A stretch of DNA of 64,000 bases. It comes from Flavimaricola marinus (GTDB lineage: Bacteria; Pseudomonadota; Alphaproteobacteria; Rhodobacterales; Rhodobacteraceae). Below, piece by piece: positions 54,019 through 62,801 of the stretch. Each line of letters begins with the position of its first letter. Positions within the stretch are counted from its first letter, which is position 1. A program made the translations under genes and the position numbers. The notes under the pieces are model-generated. The model was given only the letters and a program-made list of their open reading frames with translations, was not told the DNA's origin and did no database searches. The stretch covers positions 124,001 to 188,000 of the forward strand of contig NZ_FXZK01000003.1 in NCBI RefSeq assembly GCF_900184895.1. The letters are read 5' to 3'.

Positions 54019-55398
54019 TTATCCGTTGTCGCCCGGCGAAATGCCGAACACCGCTTCGATCACACCTGCCAGATCGCGCATTTCGCGCATCTCCAGCCCT
54101 GCGCCGCCTCCGCGTTTGGTCAGAACCGGCAGAATGGCCGAGGTAAAACCAAGTTTCTGCGCTTCTTTCAACCGATTTTCGGTTTGAGCCACCGGTCGCA
54201 GGGCACCAGAGAGGCTGATCTCGCCGAAAATGACACAGGTTTCGGGCAGGGCGGCGTCTTCGCGGGCGGAAACCAGCGCACAGGCAACGGCCAGATCCGC
54301 GGCAGGTTCGCTGATCCGCAAGCCGCCGGCCACGTTCAGATAGACATCGAGCCCGGTGAAGGAAATGCCGCAGCGCGATTCCAGCACGGCGAGGATCATG
54401 TTGAGCCTGCCGCCATCCCAACCGACCACAGACCGCCGCGATTGGCCAGGAGCGGCGGGCGAGACGAGCGCCTGGATCTCGCACAGGAGGGGCCGTGTTC
54501 CTTCGATCCCGGCAAAGACCACGGAACCGGGGGCTGGAGTGCCCCGTTCGGAGAGGAACAAAGCGGAGGGGTTCTTGACCTCGGCCAGCCCCTTGCCCGT
54601 CATCTCGAAGACGCCGATCTCGTCCGCCGGGCCGAAGCGGTTCTTGACCGCCCGCAGGATTCGGAACTGATGGCCGCGCTCGCCCTCGAAATAGAGCACG
54701 CAGTCGACCATGTGCTCGACCACGCGGGGGCCGGCGATGGCGCCCTCTTTGGTGACGTGGCCCACGAGGATCACGGCGATATTGCGCGTCTTGGCGAAGG
54801 TGGTGAGCTGATGCGCGGCGGCACGGACCTGAGAGACCGAGCCGGGGGCGCTTTCGACGTTGTCGGCCCACATGGTCTGGATCGAATCGATGATCACCAG
54901 GTCGGGGTTTTCCGCCTCGAGCGTGGTGAGGATGTCGCGCAGGTTGGTTTCGGCGGCCAGATGTACCGGGCTCTGATCGAGGCCGAGCCTGCGCGCGCGC
55001 ATCTGGACCTGCGCCGTCGATTCCTCTCCCGTGACGTAGATCACTTTGAGGCCGTTGCGTGCGAACCGCGCCGCAGCCTGCAACAGCAGCGTGGATTTGC
55101 CGATGCCGGGATCGCCGCCGACGAGAATCGCGGAGGCTGCCACCAGTCCGCCGCCCAGCACCCGGTCGAGTTCCTCGACCCCGGCTCTTGTGCGCGGGGG
55201 AGCGGCCTCTTCGGTCGCCAGATCGGTGAGCGGGATCGTCCGCCCGCGCTTGCCGCCGAGCGATTTGGCCTTGGGGCCGGCGGTCAGCGGCTTGTCTTCG
55301 ACGATGGAGTTCCAAGCGCCGCAGGCTTCGCAGCGCCCGGACCATTTGGAGTGCGCGGCGCCGCATTCGGTGCAGGAAAAGGAAAGGTCTTTGGCCAT
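54019..55398 (-). CDS. radA: DNA repair protein RadA
   Basis: RecA-like branch-migration ATPase, 459 residues. N-terminal C4 zinc finger (CTECGAAHSKWSGRCEACG), Walker A GGDPGIGKSTLLLQ, Walker B LVIIDSIQTM, the RadA-specific KNRFG motif (AVKNRFGPADEIGVFEM), and a C-terminal Lon-protease-like domain (GLRISEPAADLAVACAL) that lacks protease function in this family. ATG 55398 is preferred to the GTG three bases upstream. cvpA begins 13 bases after its stop. Confidence 0.97.
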   Translation of the reverse strand: MAKDLSFSCTECGAAHSKWSGRCEACGAWNSIVEDKPLTAGPKAKSLGGKRGRTIPLTDLATEEAAPPRTRAGVEELDRVLGGGLVAASAILVGGDPGIGKSTLLLQAAARFARNGLKVIYVTGEESTAQVQMRARRLGLDQSPVHLAAETNLRDILTTLEAENPDLVIIDSIQTMWADNVESAPGSVSQVRAAAHQLTTFAKTRNIAVILVGHVTKEGAIAGPRVVEHMVDCVLYFEGERGHQFRILRAVKNRFGPADEIGVFEMTGKGLAEVKNPSALFLSERGTPAPGSVVFAGIEGTRPLLCEIQALVSPAAPGQSRRSVVGWDGGRLNMILAVLESRCGISFTGLDVYLNVAGGLRISEPAADLAVACALVSAREDAALPETCVIFGEISLSGALRPVAQTENRLKEAQKLGFTSAILPVLTKRGGGAGLEMREMRDLAGVIEAVFGISPGDNG

Positions 55399-55454
55399 CA
55401 CTGGGTTTTGAACTGTTGCGCCGGAATGGGCAATGGGATGCGGCTTGGGATTTT

Positions 55455-55490
55455 CCCCTCCGGGGGGAGTTTTCCGGCCAAGATGAAGGG
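55455..55490 (-). repeat. 3' element copy A (after pqiA)
   Basis: On the minus strand, five bases after the pqiA stop: CCCTTCATCTTGGCCGGAAA followed by ACTCCCCCCGGAGGGG. It shares TTCATCTTGGCC and GGAAAACTCC with copies B and C. Its GC arms could form a terminator-like stem. Confidence 0.65.
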
Positions 55491-55495
55491 CGGCC

Positions 55496-55939
55496 TCAGT
55501 CCTTTGCCTGCCGCTGCGTGAGTGTGGAGATCACCAAGGACGCGAGAATGCAGGCGGTGAAGAGATAGAGCCCCCATGCGGTTTCGACGCGCCCGACGCC
55601 GATGCCTTTGGCGACGACCACGTAGAGGGCGATGAGAAAAACGTCGGCCATGGCCAGTTTGCCGAGCCACGACAGGACCGGGATCAGTTTGCGCTTGAGC
55701 AACCCGAAGTGGATGAGCGCGATGCCGATGGTCTTCATCATCGGGGCGAAGAGGGCGAGGGCGGTGACGAGCAACGCTAGGACGGGATCGGTGCCCCAGA
55801 GGCTTTGCAGGCCGGAGATGACGCTGATTTCGGACAGCGAAAACAGCGGCAACAGCCCGGCCTTGAGCAATGGAGCGAACCACGAGATCGGGAACAGGAT
55901 CAGTAGCGCCAGATTGGCGGTGCGTAGAGTGGTCAGCAT
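55496..55939 (-). CDS. pqiA: Paraquat-inducible protein A-like membrane protein
   Basis: Protein of 147 residues with four transmembrane helices: ANLALLILFPISWFAPLL, VLALLVTALALFAPMMKTIG, a polar turn with LKRKLIPVLSWLGKLAMADV, then VFLIALYVVVAKGIGVG and YLFTACILASLVISTL. The pattern GKLAMADVFLIAL is typical of PqiA. Usually works with MCE-type lipid-transport proteins; none is adjacent, though mlaF/mlaE lie 1-3 kb away. Confidence 0.85.
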   Translation of the reverse strand: MLTTLRTANLALLILFPISWFAPLLKAGLLPLFSLSEISVISGLQSLWGTDPVLALLVTALALFAPMMKTIGIALIHFGLLKRKLIPVLSWLGKLAMADVFLIALYVVVAKGIGVGRVETAWGLYLFTACILASLVISTLTQRQAKD

Positions 55940-56005
55940 GGCGCGGCCCCGGATCGTTGCAGGTGTCAGGTGGGGCCGGGGTGGTCGCGGCGCAAGAGGC
56001 GCGGG

Positions 56006-56812
56006 CTATTCCGCGGCGGGCTTGGTCATCGTGACCACATTCGCGGGGCGGCTGGTTTTTGCGTCGGGATCGGCCTCGTCGGTGGACTCGGGCGCATCGA
56101 AGCCTTCGAAGGAATAGCCCAGAGCGGGAAGGGCGGATTGCAGTTCCTCATCGAGTCGGGCCAGTTGCGAGGCGACGACGCTCTCTTCCAATTCGATTTG
56201 TTGTGCCCATTTGCGGATTTCGCGGCAGGAATGCTGCGCTTCGATGATCCGGGCCTGCTGGTTCTCTGCTTCGGCCTGTCGCTGCCGCAGAAAATCCTTG
56301 GCCCGCGCGACGCGTTCGTCGGAATAGACGTCCGCCAGCCGCCGTGCCTGCTGGCTCATCTGGGCGGCGACGGTGAGGATGTCGGTCTCCAGCTCGGCCA
56401 GATCGGGATGATCGCGCAAATAGGTGAGCCGCTCGCGCACGGCATCGAATTCCGACGACAGCGTGAAGACGCCGGACCGATCGGCGGTGTGGCAGACGTG
56501 AAAGGCACGTGCGACGTCATCCATGCTGATCTTGAAATCGCGGTGGCTGCGTTCGAGGGCCAGAAGGCGCGATTGCGAGGGGATGAAGAAGAACAGGAGC
56601 AAAAACAGCGTCGTAACGCCGATTTGCGTGGCGTGCCCCGCATAAAGATAGGTGTAGTCGCCGAACTGTGCTTCGAAGGTCAGCCAAGGCATGATCCCGA
56701 GCGCGCAAAGGATGGTGTAGACCAAAAGCGTCAATCCCACGATCCCCAAGATCATCAGGGACAGAACCTGCATCGCCTGCGCTGTTCGAAGCACTATCGA
56801 GCCATATGTCAC
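56006..56812 (-). CDS. Membrane protein with coiled-coil cytoplasmic tail
   Basis: Protein of 268 residues from GTG 56812 (ribosome site GGGGGAA). Two hydrophobic helices (LSLMILGIVGLTLLVYTILC and ATQIGVTTLFLLLFFFIP) flank a short WLTFEAQFGDYTY loop. The remaining 180 residues are charged and helical with heptad-like leucine spacing (DPLAELETDILTVAAQMSQ region, AKDFLRQRQAEAENQQARI, ASQLARLDEELQSALPAL). I have seen relatives labelled DNA repair protein in this order, but nothing here supports that. The upstream region is an unusually AT-rich block. Confidence 0.75.
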   Translation of the reverse strand: MTYGSIVLRTAQAMQVLSLMILGIVGLTLLVYTILCALGIMPWLTFEAQFGDYTYLYAGHATQIGVTTLFLLLFFFIPSQSRLLALERSHRDFKISMDDVARAFHVCHTADRSGVFTLSSEFDAVRERLTYLRDHPDLAELETDILTVAAQMSQQARRLADVYSDERVARAKDFLRQRQAEAENQQARIIEAQHSCREIRKWAQQIELEESVVASQLARLDEELQSALPALGYSFEGFDAPESTDEADPDAKTSRPANVVTMTKPAAE

Positions 56813-56889
56813 GCTTGTTCCCCCAAACCACTGAACGATCAACAAACTCCATAGTAGGCGAAAAGTTGCCGTCCGCCCAAGAAAAATGG

Positions 56890-56940
56890 TTAATTTGTGG
56901 CAAATAGCTGAAATTGTTAAAACAATATCAGTAATTTGTG
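56890..56940. promoter_or_regulatory. AT-rich regulatory block upstream of 56006-56812
   Basis: TAATTTGTGG occurs at 56890-56899 and 56931-56940, 41 bases apart. Between them is an imperfect 24-bp inverted repeat, CTGAAATTGTTAAAACAATATCAG in outline (56907-56930, arms matching at nearly every position). It lies 78-128 bases before the start of the minus-strand gene; TACTAT nearer the gene (around 56838-56843) may be its -10. Confidence 0.45.
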
Positions 56941-56975
56941 GGCGGTTGTTGCGGCAACGGCGACAATCGCGCGGT

Positions 56976-57722
56976 TCAGCGCAGGGTTTCAATCGGCCCT
57001 TCGGCCCGTCCGTGGATGAACTGATCGACGTAAGGGTCTGAACTGGCATCCATTTCCGAGGCTGGCCCCGTCCAGCGGATTTTGCCGCCGTGAATCATCG
57101 CCACGTCGTCGGCGATGGCACGGACCGAGGTCATGTCGTGAGTGATGGTGATGGCGGTGGCCCCCATCTCGGTCACGATCTGGCGGATCAGGTCGTTGAT
57201 CACGCCGGCCATGATCGGATCGAGGCCGGTCGTCGGCTCGTCGAAGAAGATGATCTCGGGGTCGGCGCAGATCGCGCGGGCGAGGCCGACCCGCTTCTGC
57301 ATCCCGCCCGAAAGCTCGGCCGGGAGCCGCTCCGCCACTTCGGCGCCGAGCCCGACGCGGGCCAGCTTTTCGATGGCGATGGATTTGGCCTCGGCCCAGG
57401 GCCGCGCCAGTTCGCCTCGAAGCAGACGAAAGGCGACGTTCTGCCAGACCGGGAGGCTGTCGAACAGGGCGCCGCCCTGAAACAGCATCCCGAATCGCGC
57501 CAGAAACGCGTCGCGCGGCACCCGTGTCACATCGCGCCCATCGACGGTGATGCTGCCGCCATCGGGTGTCACCAGCCCGAGGATGCATTTGATCAGAATG
57601 GATTTTCCGGTACCGGAGCCGCCGATGACCACCATCGAACGGCCCTTGCCGACGGTCAGGTCGACGCCACGCAGGACGTGGTTCGATCCAAAGCTCTTGG
57701 TGACGCCGGAGAGGGTTATCAT
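56976..57722 (-). CDS. mlaF: Phospholipid ABC transporter ATP-binding protein MlaF
   Basis: ATPase of the Mla-type lipid transport system, 248 residues. Walker A VIGGSGTGKSILIKC, Q-loop MLFQGGALFDSLPV (the GGALFD form typical of MlaF), signature LSGGMQKRVGLARAI, Walker B IIFFDEPTTGLDP, switch THDMTSV. ATG 57722 overlaps the mlaE stop (ATGA). The MCE protein MlaD that normally follows is not here; the next gene on this strand is the membrane coiled-coil protein at 56006-56812. Confidence 0.95.
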   Translation of the reverse strand: MITLSGVTKSFGSNHVLRGVDLTVGKGRSMVVIGGSGTGKSILIKCILGLVTPDGGSITVDGRDVTRVPRDAFLARFGMLFQGGALFDSLPVWQNVAFRLLRGELARPWAEAKSIAIEKLARVGLGAEVAERLPAELSGGMQKRVGLARAICADPEIIFFDEPTTGLDPIMAGVINDLIRQIVTEMGATAITITHDMTSVRAIADDVAMIHGGKIRWTGPASEMDASSDPYVDQFIHGRAEGPIETLR

Positions 57723-58495
57723 GACGAAAAGAACGCCTCTGTCAGAATGAAATTGGCGGCGAGGATCAGCACCGCCGCGGCGACGACGCTGGATTTGGTC
57801 GCGCGCCCGACCCCCATGGCCCCCCGGTCCGAATGCATCCCGAAATAGCACCCCATGAGGGCTGCGATGAAGCCGAAGGCGGCCCCTTTGGTCAGCGAGG
57901 ACAGGATGTCGAGCCATTCGAGGAAATCGACCGTGTTCTTGAGATAGGTCACGGATGTGAAGTCGAGCCGGTAGGTCGCCACCATATAGCCGCCGAATAT
58001 GCCGATGATGTCACCGACGGCGACGAGCAACGGCATCACCAATGTCGCGGCGAGAACCCGTGGCATGGTGAGGTATTTCATCGGATTGGTGGAGAGGGTG
58101 ACCAGCGCGTCGATTTGTTCGGTGACCTTCATCGTGGCGATTTCGGCCGCAATCGACGAAGTCACGCGTGCGGCGATCATCAGCCCGACAAGCACCGGCC
58201 CCAGTTCCCTCACCATGCCGATGGCGACGATCTGCGGAACCACCGCCTCGGCGCTGAACCGCGCCCCTCCGGAGTAGATTTGCAGTGCAAGCGCGCCGCC
58301 TGTGAAAAAGGCGGTCAGCCCGACGACGGGCAGCGAGAAGTAGCCGATTTGCAGCAGCGCCGCGCCGAGCTCTCGCGGGTAGAAGGGCGGTCGGACGATG
58401 TGGCTGACCGTCTGGCCGGTAAAGATCGCAAGCCGTCCGATGGAGGCCAGTCCGCCGAGCACGAGCGCGCCGAGGGCTGCCAGAAGCCGGATCAT
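57719..58495 (-). CDS. mlaE: Phospholipid ABC transporter permease MlaE
   Basis: Membrane permease of the Mla/MCE family, 258 residues, five to six helices. Family signatures: [60 protein letters not shown] and [19 protein letters not shown] 58495 overlaps the alr stop, and its own stop overlaps mlaF. Together with mlaF it should shuttle lipids between inner and outer membranes. Confidence 0.95.
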   Translation of the reverse strand: MIRLLAALGALVLGGLASIGRLAIFTGQTVSHIVRPPFYPRELGAALLQIGYFSLPVVGLTAFFTGGALALQIYSGGARFSAEAVVPQIVAIGMVRELGPVLVGLMIAARVTSSIAAEIATMKVTEQIDALVTLSTNPMKYLTMPRVLAATLVMPLLVAVGDIIGIFGGYMVATYRLDFTSVTYLKNTVDFLEWLDILSSLTKGAAFGFIAALMGCYFGMHSDRGAMGVGRATKSSVVAAAVLILAANFILTEAFFSS

Positions 58496-59529
58496 CGCGA
58501 GGTATACCGCCGGGTATAGCGCGCCCCGAGCGAGGTGAAGATCTCGTAGCCGATTGTCCCGGCGACCTCGGCCAGATCGTCGGCGCTTTGATGCGGCCCG
58601 AGGATGGTCAGGTGCCGCGGGTCTTCGCCCAGATCGGTCACGTCGACGGTGATCAGGTCCATCGACACGCGGCCGATCAGGGGGCAGGGCGTGTCGTTGT
58701 GCCAGAGCGTCGCCTTGTCGGAGATCGCCCGCAACAGACCGTCGGCATAGCCCGCGGAGACGGTCGCGATCCGGCTTCGCCGGGTGGCTTGCCATGCGTT
58801 GGCGTAGCCGACCACCTCGCCTTCGTCGATGTCGCGGATCTGCACGACGGGCAGGTCGATCTGCACGGTGCGTGTCGCCTCGGCGAAGGGCAGTCCGCCG
58901 TAGAGCCCGATGCCGGGCCGGGTGACGTCGAAATGGTAATCGGCCCCGAGCAGGATGCCGCCGGTCGCGGCGAGCGACCGCGGCACGTTGAGCCCGTCGG
59001 TCATTTGCCGAAAGATGTCGAGCTGATAGGCGTTCATCGGGTGATCCGGCTCGTCGGCGCAGGCCAGATGGCTCATCAGCAGCACGGGCCGTTGATCGAG
59101 CACGACTTCGGCCACGGCGGCCCACTCTTCCCATTCCATCCCGAGCCGGTTCATCCCGGTGTCGAGCTGCACGCCGAACGGATGCCCGGGAAGCGCCTCG
59201 AGGTGCCGCGTTAGCTGTTCGAGCGAGTTGATCATCGGCGTCAGACCGAGATCGGCAATCATGTCTGTGTCGCCGCGCATGTGCCCGGAAAATATACCGA
59301 TTTCCGGTCCGGGGCCGACGGCGTCACGGACTGCGGCGCCTTCTTCGGCGACGGCCACGAAGAAGCGTTTGCACCCGGCATGGGCGAGCGTGCGGGCGAC
59401 TCGTGCCGCGCCGAGCCCGTAGCCGTCGGCCTTAACCACGGCCGCGGTTTCGCTGTTGCTCAGTTTATCCAAAGCCCGCCAGTTTGCGGCGATGGCGTCG
59501 AGGTCGATGGTCAGTTTCGCTGTGCTCAT
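58492..59529 (-). CDS. alr: Alanine racemase
   Basis: PLP enzyme making D-alanine for peptidoglycan, 345 residues. PLP lysine in [12 protein letters not shown], catalytic tyrosine in [11 protein letters not shown], and [16 protein letters not shown] near the C-terminus; [12 protein letters not shown] is also typical. Start ATG 59529; an in-frame upstream ATG at 59565 would add 12 residues. First gene of the alr-mlaE-mlaF coupled group. Confidence 0.97.
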   Translation of the reverse strand: MSTAKLTIDLDAIAANWRALDKLSNSETAAVVKADGYGLGAARVARTLAHAGCKRFFVAVAEEGAAVRDAVGPGPEIGIFSGHMRGDTDMIADLGLTPMINSLEQLTRHLEALPGHPFGVQLDTGMNRLGMEWEEWAAVAEVVLDQRPVLLMSHLACADEPDHPMNAYQLDIFRQMTDGLNVPRSLAATGGILLGADYHFDVTRPGIGLYGGLPFAEATRTVQIDLPVVQIRDIDEGEVVGYANAWQATRRSRIATVSAGYADGLLRAISDKATLWHNDTPCPLIGRVSMDLITVDVTDLGEDPRHLTILGPHQSADDLAEVAGTIGYEIFTSLGARYTRRYTSR

Positions 59530-59647
59530 GCCGGGTCTTTTGACAGGTGCCGTTGTGGCGGGCAAGAGGGCCGGACGGCTTTGGACAAACCGTCGGTCTG
59601 CCGTCGGTATCGCGTCGGTGTCATTGCGGCAGAGGCGGGGGCGCTAT

Positions 59648-59724
59648 GGGGGCTCTGCCCCCGTAGTGGCGCCGCGATGGCGAAGCGGGCAGAGCGGCCC
59701 CCCGGAGTTTTCCGGCCAGGTGAA
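59648..59724 (-). repeat. 3' element copy B with hairpin (after ClpP-like gene)
   Basis: Directly after the stop of the 59725-60516 gene (minus strand) comes TTCACCTGGCCGGAAAACTC then CGGGGGG (59698-59724). Further on is a GGGGGC-TCT-GCCCCC hairpin (59648-59662). CCGGA-AAAC-TCCGG can itself form a stem. It shares a core with copies A and C; probably a transcript-end element. Confidence 0.6.
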
Positions 59725-60516
59725 TCAGTCGCCGTCGGCGCTGGTCAGCTTGTAGGCTTGCAACTCGTCCGGCTGGAGCAGGTAGATCTCGTCCGGGGGC
59801 GTGACGAGGGCGTGTTGCATGATCGCCGGGTCGATCTCCATTTCGATCAGGTAGGCCATGACCTCGCCTTGTCCGCGCTGGATGTCTTCGACCGCGAGGA
59901 AGGCGGGCAGGGCGACGTTCTCGCCAAAGAAGTGCTGATGCACGCCCACCCAAGCGCCGTCTTCGACCTGCCGTGTGGTGCCGCCGGCGAGGATGTAGGG
60001 GCAGGCCGAGAGGCAGACATCGGTTTCGGTCATTCGGGTGCTGGCTGGCATGGCGCGGATTAGCCGCCCGATCGCCAGCGCATCCCCGACCGAGCCGCCC
60101 GGCGAGTTCAGAAAGATCGTGTCGGGCGGTGTCGTCTGGGTGCTGAGCCAATCGGCGAACCGCTCTGCGTCGCCCGGCGCGATGGAGCCGGTGAGCGTGA
60201 GCGCCTGTCCGCCATCAAACGGCCCTGTGTCGAAGGCGAGCCGTGTCGGCATGTCCTCCGTCGCGGGAATCGGCCGTGTGCCGGGCCGCGGGGTGCGCTG
60301 CGTCAGGTCGCGTGGGGCGTAGCGCCGGGTCTGATCGCCGGGGGCTGTCGGCGCGTCGAGGGCGGGCGCGCGCGACGGGCTGATCAATGTCGGCAGCACC
60401 CGCATCAAATCCGTGCCGAACAGGATCAAGGCCATGCCGCATTGCAACGCGAGAATCGCGGTGAGCCAGCGTTTGACCGGGTGCTTGCCGGTTGGCGTTT
60501 CGGCGGCGTCGGTCAT
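59725..60516 (-). CDS. Membrane-anchored ClpP/crotonase-fold protein (COG3904-like)
   Basis: Protein of 263 residues. One N-terminal transmembrane helix (about 17-39, LTAILALQCGMALILFGTDL) anchors a domain with SIAPGDAERFADWL, TIFLNSPGGSVGDALAIGRL, VCLSACPYILAGG and GVHQHF. The SPGG oxyanion loop, Ser in LSACPY and following His resemble a serine-protease-like ClpP fold, but proteolytic activity is not shown. Periplasmic placement inferred. Its ATG overlaps the stop of the next upstream gene (ATGA). Confidence 0.75.
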   Translation of the reverse strand: MTDAAETPTGKHPVKRWLTAILALQCGMALILFGTDLMRVLPTLISPSRAPALDAPTAPGDQTRRYAPRDLTQRTPRPGTRPIPATEDMPTRLAFDTGPFDGGQALTLTGSIAPGDAERFADWLSTQTTPPDTIFLNSPGGSVGDALAIGRLIRAMPASTRMTETDVCLSACPYILAGGTTRQVEDGAWVGVHQHFFGENVALPAFLAVEDIQRGQGEVMAYLIEMEIDPAIMQHALVTPPDEIYLLQPDELQAYKLTSADGD

Positions 60517-61838
60517 TCGGCGGGACGTGTGCTGTCGATCGCCGAGAGCGTGGGCGATTGCTTGGGCGGTGCGGGGCCGGGGATCGGTGGCGCGGCGTGC
60601 TGTTTGCCGGGACCGGCCTGCACGGTTTCAACGTCGCGGAGCGCCTGCAGCGCGGCCCTGAGTTCGGCCAGCGTCAGTTGATCCTCGGCGGAGATATTGT
60701 CCCGCCCGGTGCGGATCGCGGCCTGGGCGATTGCCGTAATGAATACCAACACGGCGGGTAGCAGGTCGATGGCGATGGCACCGGCCCATGAGGGCACGAA
60801 GTTGCCCGCGTAGAGGATCACCGCGTCGGCGGTCGAGATCGGGGTGTAGACGGTGTCTTCGGGCTGTTGCATGGCCATGACGGATTCGGCGGCAAGCTGG
60901 AGCGTTTCGGCCCGCTGGCCGAGCACGGTCATCACCGAATCGATGGTGGCCTGTTGTCCGGCCCGTGTGTCGGCGCTCGTCCCGTCGAGTTGCGGCAGGA
61001 TCACCGATTGCGCCAGATCCTGCGCGGAGCGTTGCACCAGTGGCGCGACGGAGAGCTGCCGCAGCCGGGTGATCACGTTGGCCAGTCGCACGGCCTCTTC
61101 GCTGAATTGCACCGAGCGCGTCTCGACCGGGCCGGGGGCGACGGTGAGCGCCCGCATCCGGCTGAGGATCGCGTTGCCTTCGGCGAAGGCGGCGCCGACG
61201 AGGGCGTCCTGCGTGCTGATCTGCGCCTCGAGCCCGGTGAGTTCGTCCGCCTTTTGCCGCAAGAGCCGGAATACCGCCCCTTGCCCGGCAAAGCCCGACA
61301 GATCGCCCGAGGCTTCCTGTTCGGCCAGATCGGTGAAGCTCTGGCGCACGCGGGCGACGTCCCGTTCGAGCGATTGCGCGGAAATGGCGATGGTGTTGGC
61401 CCGCTCCAATGCCGCTTGGTAGTTCTGCACGGTGGTGGCGAGGTGCTGTTCGACCGCGGCCGCCCCGGCCAGGGCCGCTGCGTTGAGCCATGACGACATG
61501 GCGATGATCGCCACGGACCCCAGCCCCATCGAGGCCAAGAGCCCCAGCCGCGAGGCCATCGACCGCATCGCGGGCAGGAGCCGCATCATGTACGACCAGA
61601 AGACGAAGATTCCGACCGAGACCGCCACCGAATAGGCCATGGCCGCGAAGACGCTGAGCGCGCCGGTGTCGTCGAGCAGCGACGAGACCCCGAGGTAGGT
61701 GTAGATCCCCGATGCCACAGCCAGCACGGCCAGAGCCGCCCCGGTGAAGCTGTCGAGCCAGTTCAGGTGGCCTTCGATTTCGCGGGCGTGCCGCATGCCG
61801 CGCATCTCGGTTCGGCTGAGCCGATTGTCGTCCTGCAT
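60513..61838 (-). CDS. Large coiled-coil membrane protein
   Basis: Protein of 441 residues with three or four N-terminal helices (SFTGAALAVLAVASGIYTYL, LSVFAAMAYSVAVSVGIFVF, LGLLASMGLGSVAIIAMSSW), a central region of about 200 residues rich in Ala, Gln and Glu with coiled-coil character, another membrane segment near 355-380 (WAGAIAIDLLPAVLVFITAI), and a Pro-rich tail. I do not recognise a family. ATG 61838 (GGGTGAG upstream) is preferred to the GTG at 61850. Translationally coupled to the ClpP-fold gene, so the two products probably work together. Confidence 0.72.
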   Translation of the reverse strand: MQDDNRLSRTEMRGMRHAREIEGHLNWLDSFTGAALAVLAVASGIYTYLGVSSLLDDTGALSVFAAMAYSVAVSVGIFVFWSYMMRLLPAMRSMASRLGLLASMGLGSVAIIAMSSWLNAAALAGAAAVEQHLATTVQNYQAALERANTIAISAQSLERDVARVRQSFTDLAEQEASGDLSGFAGQGAVFRLLRQKADELTGLEAQISTQDALVGAAFAEGNAILSRMRALTVAPGPVETRSVQFSEEAVRLANVITRLRQLSVAPLVQRSAQDLAQSVILPQLDGTSADTRAGQQATIDSVMTVLGQRAETLQLAAESVMAMQQPEDTVYTPISTADAVILYAGNFVPSWAGAIAIDLLPAVLVFITAIAQAAIRTGRDNISAEDQLTLAELRAALQALRDVETVQAGPGKQHAAPPIPGPAPPKQSPTLSAIDSTRPAE

Positions 61839-61927
61839 TGTCTCACCCACCTGTTGCTTGCCTGCAATATAGGGCCAGCCGCTGCTCGGTGCGAGTCGGC
61901 TCTGATGACAGTTTGGTCAGGGCGGGT

Positions 61928-62713
61928 TCAGGGCTCGCGCATGTTTTGATTGCGCCGGAACCACATCTGTTCGCCGATCAGGCAGTTGTAGCCTTGGGCA
62001 AGGGTGATTTGCTCAGGGGCCGGCGCTGCATCCGCCAGTTCGAGGACGAGCTTGCGGGTGACCGCTTCGGCGAAGTCCTCCCACCGGGTGACAGGGATGA
62101 CGAAGGCGCCCGGCCCGCCGATGACGCAGTTGGCGTAATAGACATCGAGATCGTCGAGCCGCATTCCGGCGGAGCCGGTGCCCCGTGTCATCAGTGGCAG
62201 ACCGTTGATGGTGATCCCCCGTGCTATGGCCTGATCCCGCGCCTCGGGGGCGGGCCGTCCCTCGTTGTTGGGTCCGTCGCCCGAGATGTCGATGACCCGC
62301 CGTAACCCGGCATAGCCGTTGCCGTCGATGTAGTCGGCCCCGAAGTCGATGGCCGCGTGGATCGACGTCCGCAGCTGGGTCGTCAGCCGCCCGACGCGCA
62401 GGACGTCGGCAAAGGCGGTGAGGTCGTCTTCGCCCCGGATCAGCGTCCAGTCCATGATGATCCGCTGCCGACCGGCCCCGGCCCATTCCACATAGGCCAG
62501 CGCGATCTGCCCGGTCATGCTGTCCCCGATGGCCGTGACCACCTGCGGCGATGTCAGCGCCGTGGCGTAGCCCTGCCGTTGCAGCGCCAGTTCGCTCGGC
62601 GACATCGACCGCGAGACGTCGACCAGCAGCAGCAGTTCGACGTCGACCTCGGTCTGTTGCGCCGAGAGAGGGCCGGCCAAGAGGCCGAGCAGGAGGGCGA
62701 GCACGCGCATCAT
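61928..62713 (-). CDS. DUF1194 secreted von Willebrand factor A-like protein
   Basis: Protein of 261 residues. Signal peptide MMRVLALLLGLLAGPLSAQ, then a vWA-type domain with metal-site motif LLLVDVSRSMSPSE (DxSxS), VVTAIGDSMTGQIALAYVEW, and VIDISGDGPNNEGRP. The C-terminal part holds Cys-containing YYANCVIGGPGAF and YNCLIGEQMW. DUF1194 function is unknown. Start ATG 62713 or the adjacent ATG 62710. Divergent from the cupin gene. Confidence 0.85.
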   Translation of the reverse strand: MMRVLALLLGLLAGPLSAQQTEVDVELLLLVDVSRSMSPSELALQRQGYATALTSPQVVTAIGDSMTGQIALAYVEWAGAGRQRIIMDWTLIRGEDDLTAFADVLRVGRLTTQLRTSIHAAIDFGADYIDGNGYAGLRRVIDISGDGPNNEGRPAPEARDQAIARGITINGLPLMTRGTGSAGMRLDDLDVYYANCVIGGPGAFVIPVTRWEDFAEAVTRKLVLELADAAPAPEQITLAQGYNCLIGEQMWFRRNQNMREP

Positions 62714-62801
62714 GTCAGAAGTGTAGCGGCCCCGGCGCCCTTGACCAGCGCCGGGTGCACCTGCCCTAATCGCGCCGAGGAGCCAACTGAGGGAGGACAT
62801 C

